A stretch of DNA of 64,000 nt from Phyllobacteriaceae bacterium (GCA_002708825.1 PAPF01000013.1:277350-341349); one strand, 5' to 3'. Shown: positions 1 through 8,773, counted from the stretch's first letter. Made by a program: numbers and translations. The notes: a model not told the origin generated them from the sequence alone.

Positions 1-405
1 GCCGGACTGGAAAAAGGCCGCGCCGAACTGGAACTGGCCGACGCGAAGATGGCTGGCTGCCGGATCGAGGCGCCGTTCGACGGCCGCATCGTCGAACGGT
101 TCGCCGACGTCCACGAGATCCCCGAACCCGGCAAGCCGCTGATGGTCATCGTGGACGACAGCAATCTGGAGATCGATTTCGTCGCGCCGTCGCGCTGGCT
201 GGGCTGGCTGGAACCCGGGGCCGGTTTCGCCTTCGCGGTGGACGAAACGGGCCTGTCCGTGCGCGGCCGGGTCGAACGCATCGGCGCCGAGGTGGACGCG
301 GTCAGCCAGACCGTCCGTCTCACCGGAACGCTCGACGGTGGTGCCGGGGCGATCCTCCCCGGTATGAGTGGCAGTGCCCTTTTCGACGGGCGGACCAGGC
401 AGTGA
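1..405 (+). CDS. HlyD-like periplasmic adaptor (5' end outside window)
   Basis: The reading frame is open from base 1, so the start lies upstream of the window; 134 C-terminal residues are visible. They contain the segment 'CRIEAPFDGRI', the usual join between the alpha-helical hairpin and the second half of the lipoyl domain in membrane fusion proteins, followed by a beta-barrel-like stretch (IVERFADVHEIPEPGKPLM) and a terminal 'ILPGMSGSALF' strand typical of HlyD/RND adaptors. Such proteins bridge inner-membrane transporters and outer-membrane channels. The next gene begins 4 bases after the stop and is also an adaptor, so the three genes at the left edge form one operon. The cognate transporter and outer-membrane protein are presumably upstream and not seen. 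Confidence 0.8.
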   Translation, partial: AGLEKGRAELELADAKMAGCRIEAPFDGRIVERFADVHEIPEPGKPLMVIVDDSNLEIDFVAPSRWLGWLEPGAGFAFAVDETGLSVRGRVERIGAEVDAVSQTVRLTGTLDGGAGAILPGMSGSALFDGRTRQ

Positions 406-409
406 AACC

Positions 410-1846
410 ATGAACGCCCCGGTGCGAAAGCAGTTCTCCCTGAATACCTCGGCATCCGCCCCGGCCGTGACGCCGGACGGCACCAGCCCTGGCAGGCCCG
501 TGACACCGCACGCAGCGCAGACCCGGAATGCCGAGCGCTCCGGATCCCGTCTCGAACTGCTCCTCGAAATCGAGGGCGGCCTGCGCGAAGCCCGGACCGA
601 AGCGGAGCTAGGCCAGTACATTGTCGACGAGACGGGCCGCATCCTGTCTTTTGCCGGAACCTGCTACCTGCTTCTCATGCGCGCATGGAACGGGCGCGCT
701 GTCCTGTGCCATGCCTCCGGCGTTTCCAGCCCCGACAGGCAATCGCCCCTCGCAGCCTCTCTGGAAAAAGCCGTGGCACGCAATGCCGGGACGCTTGCCG
801 CAGCCAGCCCGACCATGTTGCGGCTCGATGAGCCGCTGCCGGGGAGCGGAACAACGCGCCTGCTGACCATTCCGCTGCGCATCACCGGTGGAAGCACCGC
901 CGGCTTCCTGGCCATTCCGGTCCACAAGCCCCCCGCCGATGCCGACCTGCTGATTGCCGCCCGCCTCGCCTCCGCCTACGGTCACGCTCTCACGCCCTTC
1001 GCGCGCAGCCTTGGCCGCCAGGCCCTGCTGGCACGCCGGCGGCAGATCGCAATGGCCCTGGTGCTGGCCGGCACGCTATCCCTTTTCATACCCGTTCCCC
1101 TCACGGTCCTGGCGCCAGCCGAAGTCGTGCCGCGCGATCCCTTCGTGGTGGCCGCTCCCGTCGACGGCGTGATCCGGCGCCTTCTTGTCGATCCCAACCA
1201 GTCCGTCGCCGCCGGCGATTTGCTGGCCGAGTTCGATGACACCGAACCCAGCGGCCGCCATGACATCGCCGCCCGGGCCCTCGACATCGCGTCGGCGCGC
1301 GAGCGCAGGACGCGACAAGGCGCGTTCGCATCCCAGGAGATGCGCCGCGAACTGGCCATCGCCGAGGCGGAGCGCCGCATGGCGGAAGCGGAACTGGCCG
1401 AGGCCAGGGACCGACTGGAACGGACGCGTATCCGCGCCCCGGCCGCGGGCATCGTTCTCTATACCAACCGGGATGACTGGACCGGCAAGCCGGTCTCCAC
1501 GGGCGAGCGGATCATGCGCATCGCCGATCCGGGCCGCCTGCAATTGCGGATCGAACTGGCCATTGGCGACACCGTGGCGCTCGACGGGGACGGCGACCTG
1601 CGCCTTTTCCTGGATGCCGCTCCCCTGTCGCCTGTTTCCGCCAGTGTGGAGACGGCCGCCTATCTCGCGGAAGCGACACCGGACAACCGCCTTGTCTATC
1701 CCGTCCTCGCGGCCATCGATGAGGCCGCCATTCCCTTGCGGCCGGGCCTCAGGGGTACGGCGCAGATCTACGGCCCGCGCGTCTCGCTGGGATACTACCT
1801 GTTCCGCCGGCCCATCGCCCTTGTGCGGCAGAGATTCGGAATCTGA
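410..1846 (+). CDS. HlyD-family efflux adaptor with N-terminal GAF-like region
   Basis: 478 residues from the ATG at 410; an in-frame ATG at 368 lies inside the preceding gene and is less likely. Residues ~40-190 look like a GAF-type sensory fold (LELLLEIEGGLREARTEAEL followed by alternating strands), then comes one hydrophobic membrane segment near residues 208-240 (MALVLAGTLSLFIPVPLTVL). The periplasmic remainder is a HlyD adaptor: the lipoyl half-motif 'VVAAPVDGVI', a coiled-coil hairpin rich in Arg/Glu/Ala, and the second lipoyl half 'RIRAPAAGIVLY'. The stop at 1846 is 4 bases before the next ATG. A cytosolic or membrane-proximal sensor fused to an adaptor fits a regulated secretion system. 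The family assignment is by domain pattern only. Confidence 0.7.
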   Translation: MNAPVRKQFSLNTSASAPAVTPDGTSPGRPVTPHAAQTRNAERSGSRLELLLEIEGGLREARTEAELGQYIVDETGRILSFAGTCYLLLMRAWNGRAVLCHASGVSSPDRQSPLAASLEKAVARNAGTLAAASPTMLRLDEPLPGSGTTRLLTIPLRITGGSTAGFLAIPVHKPPADADLLIAARLASAYGHALTPFARSLGRQALLARRRQIAMALVLAGTLSLFIPVPLTVLAPAEVVPRDPFVVAAPVDGVIRRLLVDPNQSVAAGDLLAEFDDTEPSGRHDIAARALDIASARERRTRQGAFASQEMRRELAIAEAERRMAEAELAEARDRLERTRIRAPAAGIVLYTNRDDWTGKPVSTGERIMRIADPGRLQLRIELAIGDTVALDGDGDLRLFLDAAPLSPVSASVETAAYLAEATPDNRLVYPVLAAIDEAAIPLRPGLRGTAQIYGPRVSLGYYLFRRPIALVRQRFGI

Positions 1847-1850
1847 CGCC

Positions 1851-3965
1851 ATGACCGCGGCAACGGCACCGAACGGGCCTGACCTGCCCCGCCTGCGCCC
1901 CGATCTTCTATTCCACGAGGCGCCCGGCGACGCGACCGGTGCCCCGGCCTGGCTGATCGAGGATCCCGTACGACAGCGGTTCTTCCGGCTGTCACGCCCG
2001 GCCTTCGATCTCCTGTCGGCCTGGAGCGCCGGTCCCGCCGCCGAGGTCATCCGCCGCCATCACGCGATAGCCGGGCGCGCGCCCACGCCGGAGGACATCG
2101 AGGTCATGGTCAGGTTCCTCAAGGCCAACGAACTGGCCTGTCCCGGCCCCGGTGACTGGCGAACCCTGGCCGGGACTGCCCGGCGCGGCCAGCGCGGCTT
2201 CCTGTCCGGCGCGGCACACACCTATATCTTCTTCCGCGTGCCCCTTTTCCGCCCGCAAGCCTTTCTCGACCGCGCCTGGCCGGTCGTCGCGCCCCTTTTC
2301 ACGCGCGCCTTCGCGCTTTTCACCGCCCTGGTGGCGCTTGCGGGTCTCTGGCTGGCATCGCGGCAATGGGATGTCTTCGTCCACACCTTCGTGGATTTCC
2401 TCAGCCTCGAAGGCTTCATGATCTATGGCGCGAGCCTGGTCGTCATCAAGTCCCTGCACGAACTCGGCCATGCCTTCATGGCGCGGCGCTACAACGTGCC
2501 GGTCCCGACCATCGGCGTGGCCTTCATCGTCCTGTTTCCGATCCTCTACACCGACACCACCAGCGCCTGGCGGCTGCCGGCCCGCCAGCGAGTGATGATC
2601 GACGCAGCCGGCATATTTACGGAACTGGTCATCGCCGCCTGGTGCACCCTGCTCTGGGCGCTGCTTCCCGACGGCCCGCTCAGGGGTGTCGTCTTCGCCG
2701 CAGCCACCCTGTCATGGGTCACCTCGCTCGCGGTCAACCTGAACCCGCTGATGCGCTTCGACGGCTATTACCTGCTCGCCGACATCATGGATTTCCGCAA
2801 TCTCCAGCAACGCGGCTTCGCGCTTGCACGCTGGCGGATGCGCGAACTCCTCTTCGGCTGGGGCGAACCGCCGCCCGAAACGCTGCGCCCGTTTCTCCGC
2901 CGCTTCGTCATCGTCCATGCCTGGGCAACCTGGGTCTACCGCTTCTTCCTGTTCGCCGGCATCGCCCTCCTCGTCTACCACATGACGGTGAAGGTCATCG
3001 GCATTGCACTCTTCCTTGTCGAAATAGGGATTTTCATCGCCATGCCCATCTATCGGGAGATCGCGACCTGGTGGGCCGAGCGCAAGCGGTTCGCGCTCAA
3101 CCGGACAATGCTTCGCACCTTGCTTGTGGTGTCCGGCCTTCTCCTCGTCCTGTTCCTGCCATGGAAGGGCTCCGTGCAGGCGCCTGCATTGCTGCGCGCC
3201 GCCCCAGCCTATCCCGTGCATGCGCCGGCGAAAGCCCGTCTCGTCGAAGTGCTCGCCACCGATGGCGCATTCGTCGGCAAGGGACAATTGCTTTACCGGC
3301 TCGAAGCGCCGGACATTGCCTATCGCAAGCGTGTCGCCGAAGCCCGCCGGTCGCTTGCCCGCGCGCGCCTGGCACGAATGACCGCCGACATGCGCGACCT
3401 TTCCGAACGCGGGGTCATCGAGAACGAACTGGCCTCGGCGAACAGCGAGATCGCCAGCCTGGACGCGCTGGAAACCGCGCTGGAAATCCGCGCCCCGATC
3501 GCCGGCCGCATCGCCAACGCGCTGCCCGACCTTCATCCCGGCCTCTGGATATCGCCCTCGGCACGGCTGGCGGTGATCGCGGCACCCTCGGCAGCGTCAC
3601 TGGCCGCCGTCATTCCCGAAGAGGATGTGCATCGCCTCAAGCCCGGCGCAACCGGCCGTTTCATCGCGGCGGAACCGGAAATGCCGGCCCTGCCCGTCAC
3701 CCTGACGGGCCTTTCGCCCGCACCCTTGAAGACCCTGCCCGGCGCCATTCTGGGCTCCGCCCACGGAGGGCCCGTTCCCACCGAACCCGATGGCAGCGGG
3801 GAAGTCTCCGGGAGCTGGTATGGCGCCACCTTCGCAGCCCTCGACCGGCAACCGGTTGCCCACGAGATGCGGGGAAGCGTGACGCTGGAAGCCGCGCGCG
3901 AGAGCCTGGCGGCAGGTTTTGTCCGGCGCATCGCCGCCGTGCTGGTCCGCGAAAGCGGCTTCTGA
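1851..3965 (+). CDS. PqqD-like / M50-like membrane metalloprotease / HlyD fusion protein
   Basis: 704 residues starting 4 bases after the previous stop. Three parts are visible: an N-terminal winged-helix-like region (~20-100) resembling PqqD-type peptide-binding domains; a polytopic region with the M50 (site-2 protease) zinc motif HELGH at residues 203-207 and a second motif NPLMRFDGYY with the likely third ligand Asp304; and a periplasmic C-terminal part (~425-704) with an adaptor-like lipoyl sequence (VHAPAKARLVEV and EIRAPIAGRIAN). Proteins of this architecture accompany HlyD-type adaptors in export operons and may process or escort peptides or surface proteins. Whether it is proteolytically active is unknown, but the metal ligands are intact. 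The next gene is on the opposite strand 12 bases after the stop. Confidence 0.75.
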   Translation: MTAATAPNGPDLPRLRPDLLFHEAPGDATGAPAWLIEDPVRQRFFRLSRPAFDLLSAWSAGPAAEVIRRHHAIAGRAPTPEDIEVMVRFLKANELACPGPGDWRTLAGTARRGQRGFLSGAAHTYIFFRVPLFRPQAFLDRAWPVVAPLFTRAFALFTALVALAGLWLASRQWDVFVHTFVDFLSLEGFMIYGASLVVIKSLHELGHAFMARRYNVPVPTIGVAFIVLFPILYTDTTSAWRLPARQRVMIDAAGIFTELVIAAWCTLLWALLPDGPLRGVVFAAATLSWVTSLAVNLNPLMRFDGYYLLADIMDFRNLQQRGFALARWRMRELLFGWGEPPPETLRPFLRRFVIVHAWATWVYRFFLFAGIALLVYHMTVKVIGIALFLVEIGIFIAMPIYREIATWWAERKRFALNRTMLRTLLVVSGLLLVLFLPWKGSVQAPALLRAAPAYPVHAPAKARLVEVLATDGAFVGKGQLLYRLEAPDIAYRKRVAEARRSLARARLARMTADMRDLSERGVIENELASANSEIASLDALETALEIRAPIAGRIANALPDLHPGLWISPSARLAVIAAPSAASLAAVIPEEDVHRLKPGATGRFIAAEPEMPALPVTLTGLSPAPLKTLPGAILGSAHGGPVPTEPDGSGEVSGSWYGATFAALDRQPVAHEMRGSVTLEAARESLAAGFVRRIAAVLVRESGF

Positions 3966-3977
3966 ACCGATCCTCGC

Positions 3978-4367
3978 CTAGCGCCGGACCAGCCTGTCGA
4001 AATTGTGCCGCACGGTCCGCGAGGTGGGTTGCAAGGCGGCCCGCGATGCCCGTTCCAGCGACTCGGCCATCAGGTCGCCCGGGTGACGGCCTGAAAGAAC
4101 GGCCGGCCAGAACTCGAAAGCGCCCGCCCACAGCGAAAGCTGCGCCGCCCACAAGCCCTCCGCTCCGGCCGCGATCTTCTCGTCGACCGCCCGGTGCGTT
4201 TCGTTGCGGGCCAGCCCACCGCCTGCGGCCTCGGCATAAAGAACGGGAAGCCGCATCGCCACCACGAAGGGCGCCAGCAGCAGGTCAGCCATGGACCCGC
4301 CGCCAGCCTCCCTGCTCCCGGAACGCGCCCTCCGGCCATTGCCAGAATTCCGGCCGGCAAGGCTCAT
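3978..4367 (-). CDS. Small hypothetical protein, phasin-like
   Basis: 129 residues if translation starts at 4367; an alternative ATG at 4292 would give 104 residues beginning MADLLLAPFVVAMRLP, the part that looks best conserved. The C-terminal two thirds is an Ala/Leu/Trp-rich amphipathic helical sequence (AAGAEGLWAAQLSLWAGAFEF) of the kind seen in small granule-associated or phasin-like alphaproteobacterial proteins. It lies 31 bases downstream of the class III aminotransferase on the same strand, so it is probably cotranscribed. A 12-codon frame starting at 4402 overlaps the aminotransferase stop as ATGA and ends on the 4367 start, which could couple translation. Function is not recognised. 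Confidence 0.5.
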   Translation of the reverse strand: MSLAGRNSGNGRRARSGSREAGGGSMADLLLAPFVVAMRLPVLYAEAAGGGLARNETHRAVDEKIAAGAEGLWAAQLSLWAGAFEFWPAVLSGRHPGDLMAESLERASRAALQPTSRTVRHNFDRLVRR

Positions 4368-4398
4368 CGGTCCGTCCCCGGGCGCATCTCCGCCATCC

Positions 4399-5784
4399 TC
4401 ATGCCGGTCCCTTCCGCAGGTCGCGCTCAGCGGCATCCAGGGCAAGGAGAATCCGGTCGATGGCCATGTCGATGGTCTCGCGGGTCCAGATCAGCGGCGG
4501 CGAAAGGATCATGGTATCGCCCACCGCGCGCATCATCATGGCGTTGGCGATGGCGTGGTCACGCACGGTGACGCCCGCGGCGCCGCCGCCAGGGAACCGC
4601 TCGCGGCTGTCCTTGTCCTTGACGATCTCGATGGCGGCCATCAGGCCGATGGAGCGCGTTTCGCCGACGATACCGTGCGGCGCGACGCGCTCTGCCAACT
4701 GGCTGGCAAGATAGGGTCCGGTCTCGTCCCGCACGCGGTCGATCAGCCCTTCCCGCTCGATGATCTCCAGGTTCTTCAGGGCGACGGCGCAGGCGACGGG
4801 GTGACCGGAATAGGTATAGCCGTGGAAGAACTCGCCCCCCTTCTCCACCAGCGTACGCGAGATCCGGTCCCCGACCAGCAGAGCCGAAAGCGGCTGGTAG
4901 CCCGATGTCAGCGCCTTGGCCGTGGTGATCGTGTCCGGTTCGAGACCGTAGGTCTGCGCGGCGAACCAGTTCCCGGTCCGCCCGTATCCGGTGATCACCT
5001 CGTCGAGCATCAGCAGGATGTCATGCTTGCGGCAGATGCGCTGGATCTCGGGCCAGTAGCTGTCGGGGGCGATCTTCACCCCGCCCGCGCCCATGACCGG
5101 CTCGCCGATGAAAGCGGCCACCTTGTCGGCACCATGTTCGAGAATGGCCTCCTCGACCGCGCGGGCCGCCCGCAGGCCGAAATCATGGTCGCTTTCGCCC
5201 GGCTGCTTCAACTCGAACGCATAGGGCGGCATGACGTGGACGATACCCGGCACCGGCGCACCCAGTTGCGCATGCATGGCGCTCATGCCGCCGAGCGACG
5301 TGCCCGCCACCGTCGAGCCGTGATAGGCCGTCTGGCGCGAAATGATGATCTGTTTCTCCGGCTTGCCTTCCAGCGCCCAGTAATGGCGGACGAGGCGCAA
5401 CGCCGTGTCGTTGGATTCCGATCCCGACGAACCGTAGAACACCTGGCCGACATTCGGCGGTGCGATCTCGGAAAGTTTCTGCGACAGGAGGACCGGCGTC
5501 GGCGTGGTGCAACGGAAGAAGGAATTGTAATAGGGCAGTTCCTTCATCTGCGCATGGGCAGCGTCGGCGAGTTCGTCCCGCCCGTAACCGACATTGACGC
5601 ACCACAGCCCGGCCATGCCGTCGAGAATGGCGTTGCCTTCGCTGTCATGGATGAAGGCGCCATCGGCACGCACGATCATGCGGCTCCCCGCCGCGCGAAG
5701 ATCCTTGTGGTCGGTGAACGGGTGGAGGTGATGCGCGGCATCGATGGCCTGCAGCTGCTGCAGAGAATAATTCTGATAGGTCAT
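4399..5784 (-). CDS. Class III (omega-) aminotransferase, PLP-dependent
   Basis: 461 residues, the normal length for omega-amino acid:pyruvate or putrescine:pyruvate aminotransferases. The sequence contains the substrate-pocket start 'LDGMAGLWCVNVGYG', the cofactor phosphate-binding stretch 'YGSSGSESNDTA', the 'LDEVITGYGRTG' PLP-ring Asp motif, and the Schiff-base lysine in 'TTAKALTSGYQPLSA'. The enzyme transfers an amino group from a terminal amine (polyamine, beta-alanine, taurine or GABA-like) to pyruvate or another keto acid in the cytosol; the exact amine cannot be read from sequence. The ATG at 5784 is the only plausible start. Upstream lies a 600-base gene-free block. Confidence 0.88.
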   Translation of the reverse strand: MTYQNYSLQQLQAIDAAHHLHPFTDHKDLRAAGSRMIVRADGAFIHDSEGNAILDGMAGLWCVNVGYGRDELADAAHAQMKELPYYNSFFRCTTPTPVLLSQKLSEIAPPNVGQVFYGSSGSESNDTALRLVRHYWALEGKPEKQIIISRQTAYHGSTVAGTSLGGMSAMHAQLGAPVPGIVHVMPPYAFELKQPGESDHDFGLRAARAVEEAILEHGADKVAAFIGEPVMGAGGVKIAPDSYWPEIQRICRKHDILLMLDEVITGYGRTGNWFAAQTYGLEPDTITTAKALTSGYQPLSALLVGDRISRTLVEKGGEFFHGYTYSGHPVACAVALKNLEIIEREGLIDRVRDETGPYLASQLAERVAPHGIVGETRSIGLMAAIEIVKDKDSRERFPGGGAAGVTVRDHAIANAMMMRAVGDTMILSPPLIWTRETIDMAIDRILLALDAAERDLRKGPA

Positions 5785-6010
5785 GGACTTGCCCCTGCTG
5801 ATTGAATCAGGCGGATAAGGAGATGAAGCGGTCTCTCAATCAGGGGATCGGCGGCGGCGAATAGCCGATGCGCGCACAAAGGCGCAGCAGTTCGGCATGC
5901 AGTGTCCGTGGCGACGGGTTCGGCTTCATGGAATCATGATTGCGGAGCAACCGCGCAATTGCAAACGGAAATCGAAAGAACCGGACGGGAGAGCGGTGAA
6001 GAAATGGCCG

Positions 6011-6137
6011 GCGGATGAATGCCCCACTCATCCGCCGGCCGCCCCCTCGGGCCCGCACGCCCGTTTCACTTTGCGGCGGATGAATTGCCCCACTCATCCG
6101 CCGGCCGCCCCCTCGGGCCCGCACGCCCGTTACACTT
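6011..6137. repeat. Two tandem copies of a 61-62 bp unit, each with a GC-rich hairpin
   Basis: Copy 1 is 6011-6071 and copy 2 is 6076-6137. They differ by one inserted T (GAATGCCCC versus GAATTGCCCC) and one substitution (GTTTCACTT versus GTTACACTT). In copy 1 the arms GGCCGGCGGATGA (6006-6018) and TCATCCGCCGGCC (6028-6040) form a perfect 13-bp stem with a 9-base loop; copy 2 keeps a 10-bp stem at its centre. No T-run follows on either strand, so a classical intrinsic terminator is not supported. It may be a REP/palindromic-unit type element or a transcript-stabilising structure at the 3' side of the SH3 gene. Confidence 0.75.
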
Positions 6138-6295
6138 CCCGGCAGCCTTGTTGCCGCATCAACAACCAGTCCGCCCCCGGTTCTGATTGTCCGGCTGCCG
6201 GGCCGTCCTATGCGACAAAAATGACTGAGCAATCATCGTGCCAGACCGGAAACACCGCATTTCCGGGATTCTCGGCGTGATGAGAGGCGATTGGG

Positions 6296-6332
6296 CTTTG
6301 CAATTCGCGAATCGCTAATGCAATTTGCAAAG
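6296..6332. repeat. AT-rich inverted repeat CTTTGCAA...TTGCAAAG
   Basis: The arms CTTTGCAA (6296-6303) and TTGCAAAG (6325-6332) are perfect complements and enclose a second perfect palindrome, ATTCGCGAAT (6303-6312). It sits ~55 bases downstream of the SH3 gene's stop. The right arm contains CAATTTGC, an 8-mer that recurs at 9892-9899 and 19512-19540. It could be a terminator stem or a protein-binding site. Confidence 0.5.
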
Positions 6333-6386
6333 CACTTGCGGACAAGCGCCGCGAATTCGCGAAATGCGAAAACGTGCCAGTGCGGA

Positions 6387-7202
6387 TCAACCCTGCCGTA
6401 TGAAACTCTTGTAGACGAAGCCCCGGCGGCCTTCATGGCTGATCTCGCACCAGCCCTTGCAGCCGTGAATGGTGACGCGCGCCTTGGCCGGTATCACCTC
6501 GATGACCTTGGCGCCATTGCTCGGCCCGGCGCGCATGTTGACGTATTGCCTGGCATACCCGGTCTTTCCGGCACGCGCCGGCGCCCCGGAATTTGCGGTC
6601 TTCTCCCGTGGTGAGGCCTCCATCGACCTGTCCACTGGCGCAATGGCCGAAGTCAGCGGATTGTCGCGGTTCGCCTCCGGCTTTCCTTCATTGTCGAGCA
6701 GCAGCCTCGCCAGCGCCCGCTTGCCATTCGTCGCGGAAGATCCGCTGTCCTGTGCCCATCGCGGGTCATCGGCGGCAAGCGCGGCAATGTCATCCCCCAC
6801 GATCCGGCCGTCAGGCGCCACCTTGTAGGTACGAACGGCCGCCGGAGCCAGGGCCTGGCTTTCCGCCTGGGCCATCGCGAGCACCGGTTCGCCTGAATTG
6901 TCCGCGGCTGCTTGATCGTTCCGGGATGTTTTCCCGCCATCCGTTTTCCTGGCGGGAGCATCGGCATCCGGATCAGGAACGGGAACCGGGACCGCAGCCT
7001 TGGCAAGGGACGCGCCGGACACCACGGTGCCGCTGCCTTTCGGGGCGCCGCCCGCGACCATTGCTATGGCACCGAAACCGGCCAGGACCGCCAGCACCGC
7101 GCCCGTGGCGACAAAACCGGCCAACCCAAATCCGCCTGATTGTGTCTGCTGCTTCTGTTCAAGATGCTGCTTCGGCCAGTTCCCGGCAAATTCGCTCATC
7201 AT
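6387..7202 (-). CDS. Membrane-anchored protein with C-terminal bacterial SH3 domain
   Basis: 271 residues from the first of two adjacent ATGs at 7202; AGGGAG lies about 8 bases upstream. A short hydrophilic N-terminus is followed by one transmembrane helix (GFVATGAVLAVLAGFGAIAMVAGG, residues ~28-51), a long disordered Pro/Asp/Ala-rich periplasmic linker, and a terminal SH3b domain (ARQYVNMRAGPSNGAKVIEVIPAKARVTI through GFVYKSFIRQG). SH3b domains usually bind cell-wall peptides. It is divergent from the TPR gene, with a 172-base shared promoter region. Its role is not known; envelope or cell-wall association is inferred. Confidence 0.75.
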   Translation of the reverse strand: MMSEFAGNWPKQHLEQKQQTQSGGFGLAGFVATGAVLAVLAGFGAIAMVAGGAPKGSGTVVSGASLAKAAVPVPVPDPDADAPARKTDGGKTSRNDQAAADNSGEPVLAMAQAESQALAPAAVRTYKVAPDGRIVGDDIAALAADDPRWAQDSGSSATNGKRALARLLLDNEGKPEANRDNPLTSAIAPVDRSMEASPREKTANSGAPARAGKTGYARQYVNMRAGPSNGAKVIEVIPAKARVTIHGCKGWCEISHEGRRGFVYKSFIRQG

Positions 7203-7374
7203 GCTACTCCCTGCGCCCTTGGTGCCGCATGTCTGCTTTTTTCTCTTCTTGCTCGGCACCTCGGGTCGCACAGGAATATGGCGGCACAACGGAATGAATC
7301 GGGCAGTCACGGGGCAATCGGCCTTTACGCCCGCCACGCCCTTTGCCATCGTCACCGCGCCAAGGAGAAACGCC

Positions 7375-8727
7375 ATGCTCGATCCGCTCGGAAATCCGCT
7401 CAGCAACGCAAGCCCGGCGGGCCATCAGGGCATCTGCGATTTCGTCGGCGGTTTCCTTGGCTATCATCCCAGGGCCGTGAACGTTCTGGCCGCCGCGGAA
7501 GCAGACCCCGAATGTCCGCTCGCCCAGACCTATGCCGGGATGTTGTGGATGTTCCTGGAAAGTCCGGAGGCGCCGGTTAAGGCACAGTGCTTCATCAATG
7601 CCGGCGCGGCCCTTTCCGCACGGGCCAACGAACGCGAACGCGGCCTGCACGCCATCCTCACCGACTGGGCCTCGGGCGACCAGTTGCGCGCCGAGGCGAG
7701 GATCGCCGCCCATCTCGACGGCTGGCCGAATGACCTTGTCGCCATGAAACTGGGACAGTATCTCGCCTTCAACCGGGGCGACGCCCCCGCCATGCTGCGC
7801 CTTGCCCGCGCGGTGGAAAGCCGCAATGCCGGCAATGCGCACTTCCACGCCATGGCGGCGTTTGCGTTCGAGCAATGCCATCTTCTGGACAAGGCGGAGG
7901 CCGCGGCAAACCGGGCGCTGGAAATCGATGAAGCGGAGCCATGGGCGCACCACGCGCTCGCCCATGTCATGCTGACGCAGGGCCGCGTTCCGGAAGGCGC
8001 CCGCTTCCTGGACCGCGCCGCGCCACACTGGAACGGGCTGAACTCCTTCATGTACACGCACAATTGGTGGCACCGCGCCCTGTTCGCCCTGTCCATGGGC
8101 GACGAGGCCGCCGTCCTCGCCATGTATGACGAGCATTGCTGGTCCATGGAAAAGAGCTACAGCCAGGACCAGATCGGCGCCGTCTCGCTGCTGGCACGCA
8201 TGGAAATGGCGGGCATGGATGTCGGTGGCCGCTGGACCGAACTCGCCGGCTGGCTCAGGGTCCGCCATGGCGATACGGTCAACGCCTTCCTGACCCTGCA
8301 ATACCTTTACGGCCTCAAGCGCGCGGACCTGTCGGAAGCGGCAGACCTGATGCACGCCATCGAGGACCGCGCCGCTGGCGCGAACGGTTTCGACGCGGAT
8401 GTCTGGCGTGACGTGGCCCTTCCCGCCGCCCGCGCCATCATGGCACATCTGGAAGGACGCCACGCGGAAGCCGCGCGCCTGATGAGCCTTGCCCTGCCCC
8501 GAACGGCCGAGGCCGGCGGCAGCCACGCCCAGCGCGACCTCTTCGAACAGATCCTGCTCGATGCCCACCGCAAGGCCGGCCACCTGGTCCAGGCACAGCA
8601 GATGATGGAAATGCGCCGCATCTACGATCCCTGCGGCATACCGCTCAACCGGATGCTGGCCGCCACCTACCGCCATCTCGGCCTTCAAGAGGAAGCGTGC
8701 GAGGCGGAGGCGCGACGCTATGCCTGA
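7375..8727 (+). CDS. Tetratricopeptide-repeat protein (TTC38-like)
   Basis: 450 residues from the ATG at 7375, preceded by AAGGAG with good spacing. The protein begins 'MLDPLGNPLSNASPAG', continues with helical-repeat sequence (PRAVNVLAAAEADPECPLAQTYAGM, HFHAMAAFAFEQCHLLDKAE) and includes 'SFMYTHNWWHRALF', the signature region of the eukaryotic and bacterial TTC38 family. Members are cytosolic helical-repeat proteins of unknown biochemical role. It ends only 28 bases before the palindromic operator of the next gene, so the two are likely separate transcription units. Confidence 0.8.
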   Translation: MLDPLGNPLSNASPAGHQGICDFVGGFLGYHPRAVNVLAAAEADPECPLAQTYAGMLWMFLESPEAPVKAQCFINAGAALSARANERERGLHAILTDWASGDQLRAEARIAAHLDGWPNDLVAMKLGQYLAFNRGDAPAMLRLARAVESRNAGNAHFHAMAAFAFEQCHLLDKAEAAANRALEIDEAEPWAHHALAHVMLTQGRVPEGARFLDRAAPHWNGLNSFMYTHNWWHRALFALSMGDEAAVLAMYDEHCWSMEKSYSQDQIGAVSLLARMEMAGMDVGGRWTELAGWLRVRHGDTVNAFLTLQYLYGLKRADLSEAADLMHAIEDRAAGANGFDADVWRDVALPAARAIMAHLEGRHAEAARLMSLALPRTAEAGGSHAQRDLFEQILLDAHRKAGHLVQAQQMMEMRRIYDPCGIPLNRMLAATYRHLGLQEEACEAEARRYA

Positions 8728-8755
8728 CACTGGCACCCGGCGGCGCTTGCAATGA

Positions 8756-8773
8756 CATAAAGACTTCTTTATG
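8756..8773. promoter_or_regulatory. SahR-like palindromic operator, copy 1
   Basis: Arms CATAAAGA (8756-8763) and TCTTTATG (8766-8773) are perfect inverted repeats around a CT centre, 35 bases before the homocysteine methyltransferase start. The same ATAAAGA-NN-TCTTTAT core occurs at 24420-24441 before the folate/corrinoid methyltransferase. As I recall, the ArsR-family S-adenosylhomocysteine sensor SahR of Proteobacteria recognises an AT-rich palindrome of this type upstream of methionine-cycle genes; that assignment is an inference. No sahR gene is visible in the window. Confidence 0.7.

Larger units (their letters stand above)
5785..6386. other. Gene-free block with duplicated hairpin and AT-rich palindromes
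   Basis: About 600 bases between the aminotransferase start and the stop of the SH3 gene, both on the minus strand. No convincing coding frame is seen; short frames overlap the repeats. It holds, left to right: the presumed aminotransferase promoter zone, two near-identical 61-62 base direct repeats each with a GC-rich hairpin, and an AT-rich palindromic stretch around 6296-6360. The contrast in composition with the surrounding DNA is marked. Confidence 0.6.

Noticed and set aside
4367-4402. ATGA start at 4402 for the small gene after the aminotransferase.
   Set aside because: It is in another frame and stops after 12 codons, exactly at the 4367 ATG; at most a coupling leader.
2366-4714. A 782-codon plus-strand frame overlapping the M50-like gene and the aminotransferase.
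   Set aside because: It runs through three well-supported genes in both orientations and has the low-complexity Arg/Pro/His composition of a shadow frame.
6011-6137. CRISPR-like repeat.
   Set aside because: Only two adjacent copies with no regular unique spacers and no cas genes; a tandem duplication explains it.
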